A stretch of DNA of 64,000 bases from Cytidiella melzeri. Its lineage: Eukaryota; Basidiomycota; Agaricomycetes; Polyporales; Irpicaceae. Positions 1 through 12,000 of the stretch are shown in pieces (within the stretch, counting starts at the first letter, position 1; the number at the start of each line of letters is the position of its first letter). The notes beneath the pieces were generated by a model. That model searched no databases. It had not been told where the DNA came from and saw nothing but the letters and a program-made list of their open reading frames with translations. The stretch covers positions 124,001 through 188,000 of the forward strand of contig JABYQR010000043.1 in the NCBI GenBank assembly GCA_022592445.1, read 5' to 3'. The translations under genes were made by a program, and so were the position numbers.

Positions 1-2
1 GG

Positions 3-113
3 GAGATTGTGGATGTCTTCGCTAAGAAGCGGAAGAGGACACGCGCTGGAACAGTTGTTATGTTGGACTCGGACTCTGAAAGCGAGAGCATGGACAGCAT
101 TAGCACAGCTTAG
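3..113 (+). CDS. C-terminal tail of a transposase-like protein (5' end outside window)
   Basis: The frame is open from the window edge for 36 codons and ends in TAG. The encoded tail has a basic KKRKRTRAG stretch followed by an acidic serine-rich DSDSESES segment. Such basic-plus-acidic tails are common after the dimerisation domain of fungal hAT transposases, but no catalytic motif is visible here. The assignment rests mainly on the repeats that follow at 141-236, which resemble a hAT subterminal region. A nuclear protein tail of another kind is possible. Confidence 0.35.
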   Translation, partial: EIVDVFAKKRKRTRAGTVVMLDSDSESESMDSISTA

Positions 114-140
114 TAGATAGCCCGGTGTGCTCTCGGTGTA

Positions 141-240
141 GGTTACTTGCAGGTACTTGTAGCATACAAAATCGCCAACCCAGATCCGTACTGACCCGTG
201 GTATCCAGGTACTTGGACCCGCGGGTCAGGTACTTGGGCT
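141..240. repeat. Reiterated GGTACTTG motifs, probable DNA-transposon subterminal region
   Basis: The octamer GGTACTTG, once with an extra T, occurs at about 141, 152, 209 and 229. The last two copies flank the palindrome CCCGCGGG. Short repeated motifs around a CCCGCGGG core next to a gene end are typical of the subterminal transposase-binding regions of fungal hAT elements. No matching terminal inverted repeat can be seen, because the other end lies outside the window. Confidence 0.35.
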
Positions 241-500
241 TATTTTTCACAAGTCTACCCATGCCTACTCACGAGTAACCTGCACTCGTGCTGGTCCCTA
301 GTCATGGATTTGGGGAAGCCTTTCCTTTGTCAACAATGAATTTAGCGAAGCCGTGAAGGATCATATGATTGAGAGTTAGTCACGGATTCAAGTGTTTCTG
401 CTTATTGTCTCTAAGCCCTACCTCCCTAAACCTACGTGTGCACTGGTGCAGAACGAGAGCGACTGCTGAGCGGTGGGCTGAGGAGAAGGAGGTTGTGACT

Positions 501-728
501 ATGGAAATGCAACGAGCGGTATGGTTTTTTGAATTCAATGCTGATGGCAGCGTCGGGCAGAGACAAGGCAGGGTGATAACATTGGCTCAGCTGCATATGC
601 TCGGAGGTGAGGGTGGTGTACTCCATAGCTATGACTACTTATTTCCCATTGTCAACAGACAGGCCTTCAATTATCAGCAATTATTACAGTATTGCCGTGA
701 TGAGTTTGCAAAGCTCGCACCAACAGCG
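501..728 (+). CDS. Isolated coding exon of an unrecognised protein
   Basis: The frame is open from an ATG in a purine-rich context and encodes about 76 residues with normal composition, including a VWFFEFNADGSVGQ segment and an alternating hydrophobic and polar tail. It runs straight into a consensus 5' splice site, GTATGT, at 729-734, then stops 15 bases later if unspliced. No downstream exon could be joined convincingly. It is either the first exon of a degraded gene or a fragment carried by the neighbouring DNA transposon. The product is not recognised. Confidence 0.3.
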
Positions 729-934
729 GTATGTACCACTCTTTAGCAGAAGCATGTCATGTGTTTACCTTAGCTAGATCACTGCCAAATGCCCATACAT
801 TGGCCACTCAAACAACATGGACTTAGACTAACAGCCAAGATTGCCTGCGTTGCCTCAGAATTGTGTGTAGACTCTGTATGTAATGAAGCGAGCATCTGCC
901 CTTCATCCTCCCTGTTCTTTGTACAACATGTTGT

Positions 935-1074
935 TGTGGGAAGGCGTGAGACTGAGCAGTCACAGAGTTACATAACACTTCAGCTGTCTCACTCATTCTA
1001 CATGTCTGTGGGAAGGCGTGAGACCGAGCGGCCACAGAGTTACATAACACTTAAGCTGTCTCACTCAATCCGAC
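935..1074. repeat. Tandem duplication, 72-bp unit, two copies
   Basis: The sequence starting TGTGGGAAGGCGTGAGAC at 935 is repeated from 1007 with a period of 72 bp and few mismatches. The stretch 747-934 before it and 1075-1311 after it hold no recognisable gene. Confidence 0.8.
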
Positions 1075-1837
1075 CGCAGATGTTGTCCGTCATTGTGCAA
1101 CAACAATGGGGTAGGGGCGTTAGAGGCTACTAACCCCTGACTGAGTTGTTGGACCCAGCCATCTTGGTTTAGGATAGGTTGTTCATGTTGTGAAGTTGGC
1201 AAGGTGAATACAATTACAGCTGTTATGGGCATTCAAGGTGTGTTATCAGAATGAAAGCGGAGGGGATAAAGGGAGGTGATGGCAAGAATAATTGGAGGTG
1301 ATGGCACGAAGTGAGATGACATGGATAGTCCAACAGAGACCGGATTTTTCCAACAATGTCACAAGTTTACAGCCTTAGGCACCTATCTAGAGCGCTTATT
1401 TTCCGGCTAGGAGTGTTACCGGACCTAACCCTAACCTGGGTCACGTGACATCCTGCCTTATTTATCAATAGTCCAGACCCAAACCCTAGACTCAATCTGG
1501 AGTGGTTCCAGATCAACCTAGGCTATTGTTCTATTGTTCAACTTCCATTGATAGGGATTCCCCAGAGATTCCCCCAGTTCCTATTGTCCTATTGTCTTCC
1601 GTCTATTGTCTTTTGTCCATTGTTAGGGATTCCCCCAGTTCCTATTGTTCTATTGTTCCTGATGCTATTGTTCTATTGTCTATTGTTCTAGTCCTATTGT
1701 TCTATGTACCCTGGTCCTTGACAGTTACTCAGGTCCTTGACAGTTACCCTGGTCCCTTATTGTTCTATTGTTACTCCAGCCCCACAGCTACTCCAGTCCC
1801 TAGTGTGGGAACTGGTGCACAGACCACCCAGACACAG

Positions 1838-1881
1838 TATATATAGTACCCCTTACCCTCCCTGGTTCTGCATCTTGACCT
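1838..1881 (+). promoter_or_regulatory. LTR promoter: TATA box and predicted self-primer RNA start
   Basis: TATATATA at 1838-1845 is followed 34 bp later by ATCTTGACCT at 1872-1881. This decamer is the exact reverse complement of AGGTCAAGAT at 2107-2116, just inside the LTR. The spacing is that expected if the transcript begins at or near the decamer, as in the Tf1/sushi group, whose RNA 5' end folds onto its own primer-binding site. Confidence 0.6.
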
Positions 1882-1902
1882 CTTCGTCATTTGCACTACC
1901 AG

Positions 1903-1963
1903 GTGAGTTACTCAATGTAACCTAGTATAAGCATGATATTAACTTCGTCATTTGCACTACCAG
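1903..1963 (+). other. Putative 61-bp intron in the LTR R/U5 region
   Basis: It begins GTGAGT, contains a TATTAAC branch-like motif and ends CCAG. The 21 bases ending at the donor (1882-1902) are repeated exactly at the acceptor (1943-1963). The same architecture occurs in an otherwise different LTR at 49,703-49,790. Confidence 0.5.
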
Positions 1964-2106
1964 TATCCGGCCTCTGTGCCTGCTGCCTGCTTATCATCGA
2001 CTTTGACCTTGCTGTCGTCGTTGGAGATCCCCTTCCACTTCCCCCTCACATCCACTTCACCCTTGTTTAGGGTTTATCAGTCTATCAGCAGTCGCTCCGC
2101 GACATT

Positions 2107-2116
2107 AGGTCAAGAT
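2107..2116 (+). promoter_or_regulatory. Self-complementary primer-binding site of Gypsy A
   Basis: AGGTCAAGAT lies two bases inside the LTR end and is perfectly complementary to the predicted 5' end of the element's own RNA (1872-1881). No tRNA-type PBS starting TGG is present at this position. Confidence 0.6.
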
Positions 2117-2351
2117 ACCACACAGCTACCGGCACGACTGCCCTTAGCTTGGATCAAGCCCTCCTGTCCCCCCAGTTTAAAAAAGTTTATTCACCCCTAC
2201 GTTTGAGAGTAAGCCATCGCCGTCCGTCTTGACGTGCTTGATTGCTAACTCGTTCACTTTCCGTGGTTGATTCTTAGTGCCGAAAGAATCCCACTTCCGT
2301 TTTACTGCTTGCCCAGATCCTTTGCATAAGGATCTGAATCAAGCACGTTGA

Positions 2352-4598
2352 GAAGTCCAGATTCATCGCGCCTTACCTCAGGCTGTGTTTGATCAACTCG
2401 ACGCAGAGCACGCACGTGGCCAGAGTCACAAATACACCGAGAAGGAGCTCAAGGCTATTGCCTCCTACGTCGGTCGTCGTAAACCCAAGGGTTCCGCCCT
2501 CACACACAGATTCCCCACAGCAGAGGAGTTTGAAAAACTCCGCGCCGAGTCCAAAGAGTTTGCCGCCCGTACTGCACGCAAACAATCCCAGACTCTAGCA
2601 AGTCTCCCTAAGAAGCCTTTGTTAGCAGAACGCTTCCCAGCTTGGCCAGTTACCAACCCCAGTGCGGCTCTCATTGCAGCAAAGCCAATCCTCATCAACT
2701 TTCGCAAGCACACCCTTGAAGATCTTCAAGGTATCTTCACTCTCAAGCTCACAGCCACGCTCAAACGACTGTCGATTCTCACTACCATCGACAAATACCA
2801 CCAGCTTCACAACAACACGAAGCACCACTTTGAGCAGGAGAAACAGAAGCTAGAGAAGCTTCTGGAAGAATTACCAACCCGCGCTCCTGTCATCACTCAT
2901 CGTGAGTGGCAGCTGCTGGACTGGGGTTTGAAAGCAATAGGAGGAATTAGTTTTACCGGCCTAAGGAGAAATTACGAACAGGTGTTCGCAGCTTTGGAAA
3001 AAGTTTGGCAGGACAAATATTTTATTTCGTTCTAAGTAGAATACAGTGTGGCTTCCCAAAGTCCCAATAGCAGTATCTGGTCCAGAGATCACCTTCCCTG
3101 TGAAAGTTACCCGCACGCCTTCAACCACAAAACAGTCAGAGACGAGTGTTACGATCCGAAGAAGGACATCAAATCTGTGAAGCACAGCCTTGTCCAAACC
3201 GTTACAACAGAATCACATATCTGGGTCGTTTTGCAAACCAGTATCGGCCTATTCATCACTGGCAAGAGGATCGTATACTTGAATCTCTTCCACCCCTGCC
3301 TGAAACAGAAGAAGATTTTGATCGAACCTTCACGCAGGATCAATATCAGATGGATTCCACCAACGTCTCTCAGCATGCTTCCAGGGCAGCAACCCCGGCC
3401 CCGGTGCAAGAATCATCTCCACCTCCCACAGCAGAACAGCTTCTGCACGCACTACTCCTCGGTCAGCAACAGCTGACACAAGCTATCACAGCGCTGGTTC
3501 AGAACCAGCAACCGGTCAACAACAGGTCACGGGAAAGGGTGGTAGAGAAACCCGCCAGTTTCAAAGGCAATGCAAGTAGTGACGCGCGTCGCTTTTTGGC
3601 CGCCTTCTCCATGTACGCACAGTTTAACGAGAAGCTGTCTCCGTACAATGCCCAAGGTGGTCAGACCCGGTTGGACCATCTCTGGATCTCGTCAGCCCTG
3701 TCATTTATGACAGAAGATGCGGCAGTTTGGGCTACGCCCCATATGGATTTGATTGCCAGCCATCAAATGGCATTCAACGGTGACTGGGATGACTTCAGGA
3801 CAGCATTCAAAGCACGATTTGAACCGATTGATGAAATGGTGGATGCTAAAGCCAAGCTCAGGGAGCTGTGGCAAGGCAAAAAGACGGTTCCGAATACACG
3901 GCCCGATTCCGGGAATCATGGACAGGACAGGATACTCGACACAGGATCTCCGAGATCGGTACTATGAACATCTGAGCACCACCATCAAAGATAAACTGGT
4001 CCACACTGCACGGTCCCATGTCACCCTCGTCGACCTGATCAATGTGGCCACTGACATCGACAATCGTCTTGGTCCGAGCTCAGGAAAAGCTCGTGAACAA
4101 GGTCGAACATCCCCAATGTGTTCAAATCTACCCGGTCTCCACCTCGTCCCCGGCTCCTTTCATCCAACCATCTCGGGATTCCAATGCTATGGAAATTGAC
4201 GCGACTTAAGTCGGTCCCAAGGGAAAACACGCGCGGACTTCATGAAGGCAATGAATGGTAGATGTTACGGATGCGGATCAAAGGATCACCAGAAGAAGGA
4301 TGGAAAACATGATCGTGAACTTTGCGGACATTGTGGTGGCAACCATCAGACACAAGTTTGCCAAAGCCGGTTCCTTGGGTACCCACCTAGGCAACAAAAG
4401 GTGGCTGCTAGTACATTGTTTGATCCGTCTACTCCGGCCCCCTCGTCGTCCTCGTCCGCGAGGCCCTTACCTACCCTGCCCGCTGCAACCGTCGCCAGCT
4501 CTTCGTCTTCAACTCCGTTTGACTACGATGCCATCATGAAGCAGATGTCATCGCTCACGGACCAAGTCAAGCAGCTGGGAAATCAAAGGGATTTTTAG
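2352..4598 (+). pseudogene. gag: Gypsy A gag, broken by several frameshifts and stops
   Basis: The Gag coding region is spread over frames. The N-terminal part (2352-3035) is open for about 220 codons, rich in helix-forming residues, and has no in-frame ATG. The capsid-like core (about 3146-3890) follows, with an Ala/Gln-rich segment and RRFLAAFSMYAQF, DFRTAFKARFEPID and similar retrotransposon Gag motifs. One-base losses near 3,888 and 3,915 move the frame. The nucleocapsid (4242-4598) has CYGCGSKDH and CGHCGGNHQTQVC zinc-knuckle-like clusters. Stops at 3033, 4197 and 4207 and more frame changes between 3040 and 3150 make it non-functional. A following stretch, 4599-4840, is low-complexity linker towards protease. 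Confidence 0.8.
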
Positions 4599-4841
4599 AA
4601 AGGACTCCAGGTGAAACCGCACCCTCGAGTCCCTCTAGAAAGACCTACGTAGAAGAAGTGGAGGACAATGATGATTCCCCCACGGACACAGTTTTTAGCT
4701 CCCCTGTAGTAAATACCCGTCCCGCGCAGCAGCCTGATGTGCAGTCTTCAGTTTTATTTAACAACATGTATAACTACTTTGAAACCTTGTCGTCCTGCAT
4801 AGTACCAAAATAGACCCGCTTAGCATGCACTTCCGAGTTCC

Positions 4842-5140
4842 TATCACGCTCAAGGAGTGTTTGGAGAACAAGGCATCAAAGCCATGATCGACTCAGGAGC
4901 CACCGCTTGATTCCTGAGTCAAGACTTTGTCAATTGGCACCGAGTACGTACGGTCCCCTTAGAAAGACAGATCCCACTCCATAACATCGATGGGACTCTA
5001 AATCAAGGAGGACGTATAACACACAGAGCAGAGCTCGAACTACAAGTTGGGGCTATCAAGGAAAATGCAGCCTTTTTGGTCACAGACATTGGTCCAGAAG
5101 ATTGTATTCTAGGCCTACCCTGGCTTGCAAAGCAAACCCC
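4842..5140 (+). pseudogene. Gypsy A aspartic protease domain, stop beside the active site
   Basis: The retropepsin motif IDSGAT is readable, but codon 4908-4910, three residues later, is TGA (one transition from CGA). The domain continues to DCILGLPWL near 5,100-5,130. A one-base deletion near 5,130-5,140 then shifts the frame relative to the RT domain. Protease would act in Gag-Pol maturation. Confidence 0.8.
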
Positions 5141-7033
5141 AAGATCAATTGGGCTACCGGAGAAATGGAACTGGAAGCCGAAGAAGACTTCGAGCCCTTC
5201 CAGTCTATCACAGCCAATCGGAAGCAGAGGCGAGCCTGGCTCAGAGCCGGTATCATTCAGGACACCAAAGAAGAGCTTTGGTCCTGTACTAGCTATACGT
5301 ACTCAACAGACATTGCGGCTAAGGCCCATCAATCCAAAGAGCAACAGACGTTCGAACAGATGGTTCCAGAAGAATACCGTACACACCAGAAAGTCTTTTC
5401 CAAAGAAGCATCACAGCGCCTCCCAGAGCACCAACCCTGGGATCACACGATTGATCTAACAGAGAACCTGAAGATGTTCAGATCCAAGGTCTACCCCATG
5501 TCTCCGAATGAACAAGCGGAGTTAGACAAGTTTATTGAGGAAAACCTAGCGAAAGGATATATTGTCCCATCCAAGTCGCCCATGGCCTCACCGGTATTCT
5601 TTGTCAAGAAGAAGGATGGCAAGCTTCGGCTTGTTCAGGATTATCGACGGTTGAATGACATCACAATCAAAAACCGCTACCCACTCCCCTTGGTATCAGA
5701 CATCACCAATCGACTTCGTCAAGCCAAAATCTTCACTAAGTTTGATGTACGATGGGGTTACCATAACATTCGGATCAAAGAAAATGACGAATGGAAGGGT
5801 GCATTTGTGACAAACCGAGGGCTGTTCGAGCCTAAGGTGATGTTGTTTGGCATGACCAATTCTCCAGCCACGTTTCAAGCAATGATGAACTCCATCTTTG
5901 CTGATCTCATTGCGGAAGAAAAGGTCTCTGTGTACCTGGATGACATCCTCATCTTCAGCTCAGACATCACGGAACATCGTAAACTCGTTCATGAAGTACT
6001 AGCAAGACTTGAAGCCAATGACCTGTACCTTCTCCCCAAGAAATGCAAATTTGAACAGTCACAAGTCGAGTACTTAGGTCTAATCATTGGTAACGGAAAG
6101 ATCCATATGGACTTGGGTAAAATAGAAGCTATCACCAACTGGCCGGTACCACAGAACCTCCGTGATGTACGCAGCTTCATTGGATTTGCCAACTTCTACC
6201 GACGTTTCATCAAGGACTTTGCACGGCATACTCGTCCCCTACATGATCTCACCAAGAAAGACCAACCTTGGAAGTGGGGAGAAGCACAGCAGAACACTTT
6301 TCAGATGCTCAAAGATGTGTTCACTCAGGAACCTATTCTAGTCACATGGGAACCCGATTGTCCCACACGTATTGAAGTTGATGCGTCTGGCTTTGCAACC
6401 GGAGGAGTTCTACTGCAGAAATTAGAGGATGGACAGTGGCATCCAGTAGCGTTTCGGTCTCAGTCTATGGCCGAAGCGGAACGGAACTATGAGATCTATG
6501 ATCGAGAAATGCTCGCTATCATCAGAGCTCTCAAAGATTGGCGTCATTATCTGGAAGGACTACCCGCGCCCTTTGAGATCATCACAGATCATCAGAATTT
6601 GCAGTATTGGTGTACCGCCCAAGACCTGTCCAGACGACAAGCTCGGTGGTCTCTGTATCTGAGCCGGTTTGATTTTGTTTTAACGCACAAACCCGGAAAA
6701 ACCCTCACTCAAGGCGACCCGTTATCCCGGGTCAGAACCCTGGAAGTTTTAGATGCATCAGACAACAAGGAACAAGTTGTACTGAAGCCCAAATACTTCC
6801 AGACAATAGCCACCTCGAGTACCCCGGAATCTGATCCGTTAGAGTCACGGATTAAAGACATCAGTATTCGAGAAGCAGAGGTAGTCCAGGGACTAGCCAA
6901 GCTCAGGAAGGATGGACCCCGAAAGTTGACTGATGGTGGACTTGAGTGGGAGGAAGACAATGGACTGGTGTACTACAAAGGGAAGCTGTACATTCCAAAG
7001 GATCGCGAAGTTCGTAGGGAGATTGTACGATGA
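5140..7033 (+). pseudogene. pol: Gypsy A reverse transcriptase and RNase H
   Basis: This is about 630 open codons. RT shows FFVKKKDGKLRLVQDYRRLN, the template-grip region, and the intact catalytic motif YLDDILIFSS near 5,935. RNase H shows EVDASGFATGGVL, the acidic YDREMLAI motif and TDHQNLQYW. The domain order and motifs are those of Ty3/Gypsy chromoviruses. The frame ends at TGA 7031-7033, a CGA-to-TGA type stop. Integrase continues in the same frame immediately after it, so this is one pol frame split by a single nonsense codon. Confidence 0.9.
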
Positions 7034-8410
7034 TGCCATGATGCATTACCGGCAGGACATCCGGGAAAACATGCAACCCTAGAACTAGTCACACGGCATT
7101 ATTGGTGGCCTCGCATGGCATCCTTTGTAGAGCAGTACGTACTCGGATGTGACAAGTGTCAGCGAACCAAACCGGCGCAACATCCTACCGTTCCGATACA
7201 GCCCATCGACGTACCAGATGGACCCTGGCAGGTGGTTGGCGTAGACTTAGTCGGACCTCTTCCGCGAAGCAACGGATTTGACATGATTGCAGTATACACG
7301 GACTTGTATAGCAAACAAAGTCATGTAATTCCGACCCAGTCTACGGTTACAGCTGACGGCATAGCCGACCTCCACATCAAAGAAGTCTTTAGGCTCCATG
7401 GTATTCCCCGACAGTTCATATCTGATAGAGGACCTCAGTTTGCGGCCCGAGTAATGCAAGCGTTGTATAAACGACTAGGCATCACTGGCGCTATGACTAC
7501 AGCCTATCATCCTCAGGCTAACGGTCAAACGGAAAGAGTCAACCAAGAAGTAGAAAAGATTCTACGACTCTTTGTTGATCAACGACAAGATGATTGGGCC
7601 AAATACATCCCAGTGGCTGAATTTGCCATCAACTCTCGTGTCAACTCATCAACGCAGCACTCTCCATTTGAAGTCATGTACGGGTACCTACCAGATTTCA
7701 CCATACCAGTTGGACGTCACAGCCGAATGCCGAATCTAGATGCACGTCTAGAAAAGCTCAGACAGGTTCGGATAGAAGCCAAAGCTGCCTCGTGTCTATC
7801 TAAGGAAAAGATGGCCGAAACTTCCGCATACACCCGCAGAACTACTCCAGTCTTCAAGGAAGGGGACCTCGTGTGGTTGTCTTCCAAGAACGTCAAAGTA
7901 CATCAACAGTCTGACAAGCTAGGGCCTAGACAGCTTGGTCCTTTCACAGTCCTTCAGAAAACCGGTGAACATACATATCGGATCAAACTCAAATCCGGAT
8001 ATTGTATTCATGACAATATCAATGTTGAACGGCTATCTCCGTACCGAGGAAACAAAGTAAACGGCCTCATACCGGAACCACCAGCACCGATCATAGTAGA
8101 TGATCAACAAGTCTATGAAGTCGAGAAGATCCTAGACAGTCGGATCTATCGGAAGCAAATGCAGTACTTAGTCAAATGGAAAGGCTATGGAGAAGGCGAC
8201 GTAACGTGGGAACCTGCAGTAAATCTGACCAATGCGAAAGAGAGCATTGCAGAGTTCCACGCCAGACATACCAACGCACCTCAGAAATTGCCCAAAGCAC
8301 TCTTTGACTCCATTCCTTGGAAACCGTTGGAGAACATCACAGAAGCTATTGCATCTGACCTCGAGTGGGCAGATGGTAGAGTCCCTGGTCTTAGTTCATC
8401 GAGGCAATGA
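7034..8410 (+). pseudogene. pol: Gypsy A integrase with C-terminal chromodomain
   Basis: The HHCC zinc domain begins right after the stop (CHDALPAGHPGKH and CDKCQRTK). The catalytic core has D in GVDLVGPLP, D in FISDRGPQF and E in NGQTERVNQE. A basic linker leads to a chromodomain in the last 100 residues (VEKILDSRIYRKQMQYLVKW, YGEGDVTWEP). Chromodomain integrases direct insertion towards heterochromatin. The segment itself is open for 431 codons from 7115. It is called a pseudogene because it is cut off from RT by the TGA. Confidence 0.9.
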
Positions 8411-8415
8411 ATTTT

Positions 8416-8428
8416 AGGAGGGGGGTAA
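8416..8428 (+). promoter_or_regulatory. Polypurine tract of Gypsy A
   Basis: The sequence AGGAGGGGGG lies directly upstream of the 3' LTR start (TGACATGG at 8429). It is the expected plus-strand primer site. Confidence 0.85.
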
Positions 8429-8911
8429 TGACATGGATAGTCCAACAGAGACCGGATTTTTCCAACAATGTCACAAGTTTACAGCCTTAGGCGCCTATCT
8501 AGAGTGCTTATTTTCCGGCTAGGAGTGTTACCGGACCTAACCCTAACCTGGGTCACGTGACATCCTGCCTTATTTATCAATAGTCCAGACCCAAACCCTA
8601 GACTCAATCTGGAGCGGTTCCAGATCAACCTAGGCTATTGTTCTATTGTTCAACTTCCATTGATAGGGATTCCCCAGGGATTCCCCAGGGATTCCCCAGG
8701 GATTCCCCCAGTTCCTATTGTCCTATTGTCTTCCGTCTATTGTCTTTTGTCCATTGTTAGGGATTCCCTCAGTTCCTATTGTTCTATTGTTCCTGATGCT
8801 ATTGTTCTATTGTCTATTGTTCTAGTCCTATTGTTCTATGTACCCTGGTCCTTGACAGTTACTCAGGTCCTTGACAGTTACCCTGGTCCCTTATTGTTCT
8901 ATTGTTACTCC
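8429..8911 (+). repeat. 3' LTR of Gypsy A, first part
   Basis: It matches 1317 onward of the 5' LTR with a few transitions and a longer run of the 11-bp GGATTCCCCAG unit (four against two). It is interrupted at 8911 by the Copia element. The bases ACTCC at 8907-8911 are the Copia target duplication. Confidence 0.95.
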
Positions 8912-9082
8912 TGTTAGAAGGCTATGAAAGTAGTGGAGAGCGTTGAGAGAGCGAGTCTGAGAGGGATCACACAGTGGGAGTTGGGGATCAAAAGTGCGTA
9001 TCGTTGCATTGATCAGTTTTAGTCTTATATACGGTAACTACAGCGCCCGTACGTTGAGCGTCTAATTTAATATAGTCGAACA
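8912..9082 (-). repeat. Copia 3' LTR (171 bp)
   Basis: It runs TGTTAGAAGG to GTCGAACA on the plus strand and appears identical to 13931-14101. The polypurine tract GAAGGGGAG of the element (minus strand, 9083-9091) abuts it. Confidence 0.95.
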
Positions 9083-9089
9083 CTCCCCT

Positions 9090-12000
9090 TCAAGCACGAA
9101 TATGAAGTAGTTCATTGAAGTGCTTGAGTTTTTCGAGAGGTAGTGCTTTAGTAAGTGTATCAGCACGTTGATCGTTAGAAGATATGTGATGAATAGTTAT
9201 ATACTTCTTGAGTACACAATCGCTGATGAAATTCTTACGGATCTCAAAGTGTTTAGTTCGTTGCGAATGTTGCTCGTCAGGTGAGCTAACAATGGCAATA
9301 GTTGATGCACTGTCAGTATACATTTTGACAGGGTCCATAGTAGAGTTAAGTAGTTCGTCAATGAGTGCTTTTAGATATATAGCTTCAGTTGACGCATGCG
9401 CTAAGGCATATAATTCGGCTTCGGTGACCGATAGTGTTACTAGTGAACCACGCTTACTTGACCAAGAGATAAGCGAGTCATTATATGTGAAGGTGTAGCC
9501 CATTATTGGTTTATTGCCGTATGTAGTCATACCGTCAGAATCAGCGTATCCGACAAGTGAAGTATTAGTAGTAGTTGCTTGGTTTCCTAGGACAAGCCAG
9601 TAATCGCATGTTCCCTTCAAGTATAGGTAACACTGTTTAGCTGCAGCGAAGTGTTCCTTAGAAGGGTCAGCTAAGTATCGTGCAAGTTGACCAGTGCAGT
9701 ATGCAACGTCTGGTCGAGTACAGTCAGCAACGTATCGTAAACCACCGACTAAAGACATGTATTGCTTAATAGCGTCAGCGTCCTGACGAGGTTCTTTCGA
9801 GTCACGGGGGGCTAAGTTGTGCTCGTGTATCATAGGCGTACGGCGTGTATGATCGTGGTCAAAGTTGTTTCGTTTAAGTATAGTTTGGATATAATCGCGT
9901 TGACGAAGCTTGATAACACCAGAGGCTTTGTCGTAATCAATTTCCATGCCAAGCATCCAGTGGATAGTGCCACCGTTTGTTACCTCGACATGTTGTCTAA
10001 GTGCTATCTCAAATTGTTCAGCGACGACAGAAGTGATAGTACAGAGAGTAATATCGTCGACATGAACAGCGAGTATAAGTATTAGTTTTTCTCCCCTATA
10101 AAGGTAGAAGACAGCGTTATCATAGTCTGAACGCTTAAGTCCAAGTTGGAAAAGTATATCGCATAGTACCTTGTACCAGCGACGTCCGGCTTGCTTAAGG
10201 CCATAGATAGTTTTGCGTAATTTAAGTACCCAGCCCTTAGGCAAGTTGGGCAGTAAGTCGCCAGGCGGCGGACGAAGATAAAGATCTTCATCATCGTTAA
10301 TTTTACCGTATAAGTAAGCAGACTTAACGTCGAGTTGGTTAATCTCGAAGTGTAGTGAAGCTGCAAGTGTGAGTATGAGTCGCATAGAACTCATGCGCGC
10401 GACTGGAGCGAACAAGTCGTTTGCATAGTAATCAATACCATTGCGCTGAGAGTATCCTTGCGCAACAAGTCTTGACTTGAGTTTAGTAACTTTGCCATGT
10501 TCGTACTTGGTCTTGTAGACAAAGCGAGAACCAGTAATGTTGGCATTTGGCGGCAGGATACAGTATTCCCAAGTGCCAAGTTGTTCTAGTGTGTCAACCT
10601 CAAGTTTCATAGACTTAAACCAATCGTCTTTGAGAGGGTGATTAAGTACATCTTTGAAAGTGACAGGGTCACCGACGTCCTCAGCATAGTAAGCGTTAAA
10701 CTCAGTTAAGTAGAAAGCAATGTTAGTGTCTACTTCGTCGTAGTTTAGTCCACGAGCTTTACGCGATAGTTGAGGAGTTCTGTTGGAACGCCTTGGACCA
10801 GTAGGGTCAGGCTCGTCGATTTCCATTGGTTCTATGTGAGGGTTGTCCTCAAGTTCAAGTTGTTTTTCAGTAGTAAGTTTTTCGACATTTGGTTCTTTCT
10901 CCCCTTCAATTTGTATCGTAGAGTCAACGAATTGCAAGTTACGTTCAACTCCAACACGTTGTCCGAAGTAAACGTAGTGACCTTTAGAGTGTTCAGCGAA
11001 GCCTATCCAGACTCCCCTTTTACCCTTAGATGCTAGTTTATTTGTGCGATATTCGTCGTATACAATGCACGGCTGACCGAAGACTTGAAGTCCATCAAGG
11101 TTAGCGTCTGTGCCATATCGCTTAAAGTAAGGAGTTTTGTAGTTAAGTATAGTACGAGGAGAACGATTGTACACATACATCGCGTATAATGCAGCGTACC
11201 ACCATAGTCGATTTGGTAAAGATGCAGTATGCAGGTTTACTCGAATCAAGTTCATAATAGTTTGATGTACACGCTCAGCAACACCGTTTTGCTGAGGAGT
11301 ATCATGTACAGTAAGACGTAGTATAGTTCCTTGAGTTTTCAAGTAAGCAGTCATAGCTTTACTGGTAAAGACACCGTCGTTATCGGCTTGAAGTATCTTG
11401 ACACGAATACCATATTGCGTCAAAAGTTCAGTAGAGAAAATGACCCATTGAGTATAGGCGTCATCTTTAGTAACTAGTGGTGCAAGTACTAACCATCTAG
11501 TAGCATCGTCGACGATAGTCAACCAGTATTTGTGTTTACCAGTAATCGACGCTGTGGGTAGAGGCCCAAAGATGTCGATATGAAAGTGATCTCCGAAAGC
11601 TTCAGCTAATGATGAAGAACGAAGTTTGGGTACAGTATTGCGATGGATATTGTTAAGTAAACAATCCTCGCACGGAGTTTCAGTATGGTCAGTTATATGA
11701 TCAGTGATGATTGACGAAGTTTGAAGTAGTTTCTTGATCATGAAGTAACTGAGATGACCGAGTTTTTTATGTAGTTCAAGTAGAGTAATGCCAGTTCTAT
11801 GCACGCTTGCTAAAGAAGTCACTCGAGTTGATGATAGCGTGTATAAATCATTTGATTTTCTAACAACAGCCACACAAGTCGAGTTCGAGTCGTATATAGT
11901 ACAAAGATTGTGATAAAAAGTAAAACGATAATCAGAGTCCAATTTTCCAACGCTGATTAAAGTAAAAGGTAGAGTTGAGTTGAAGTAGACGTTCTTTAGC

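Larger units (their letters stand above)
1317..2104 (+). repeat. 5' LTR of Gypsy A (788 bp, TG...CA)
   Basis: It starts TGACATGGATAG and ends CGCGACA. It contains pyrimidine-rich CTATTGTTC repeats, a TATATATA box at 1838-1845, a predicted RNA start near 1872, and a putative intron at 1903-1963 whose two splice junctions lie in identical 21-nt sequences. An 11-bp unit, GGATTCCCCAG, is present about twice near 1555 and four times in the 3' LTR. Confidence 0.93.
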
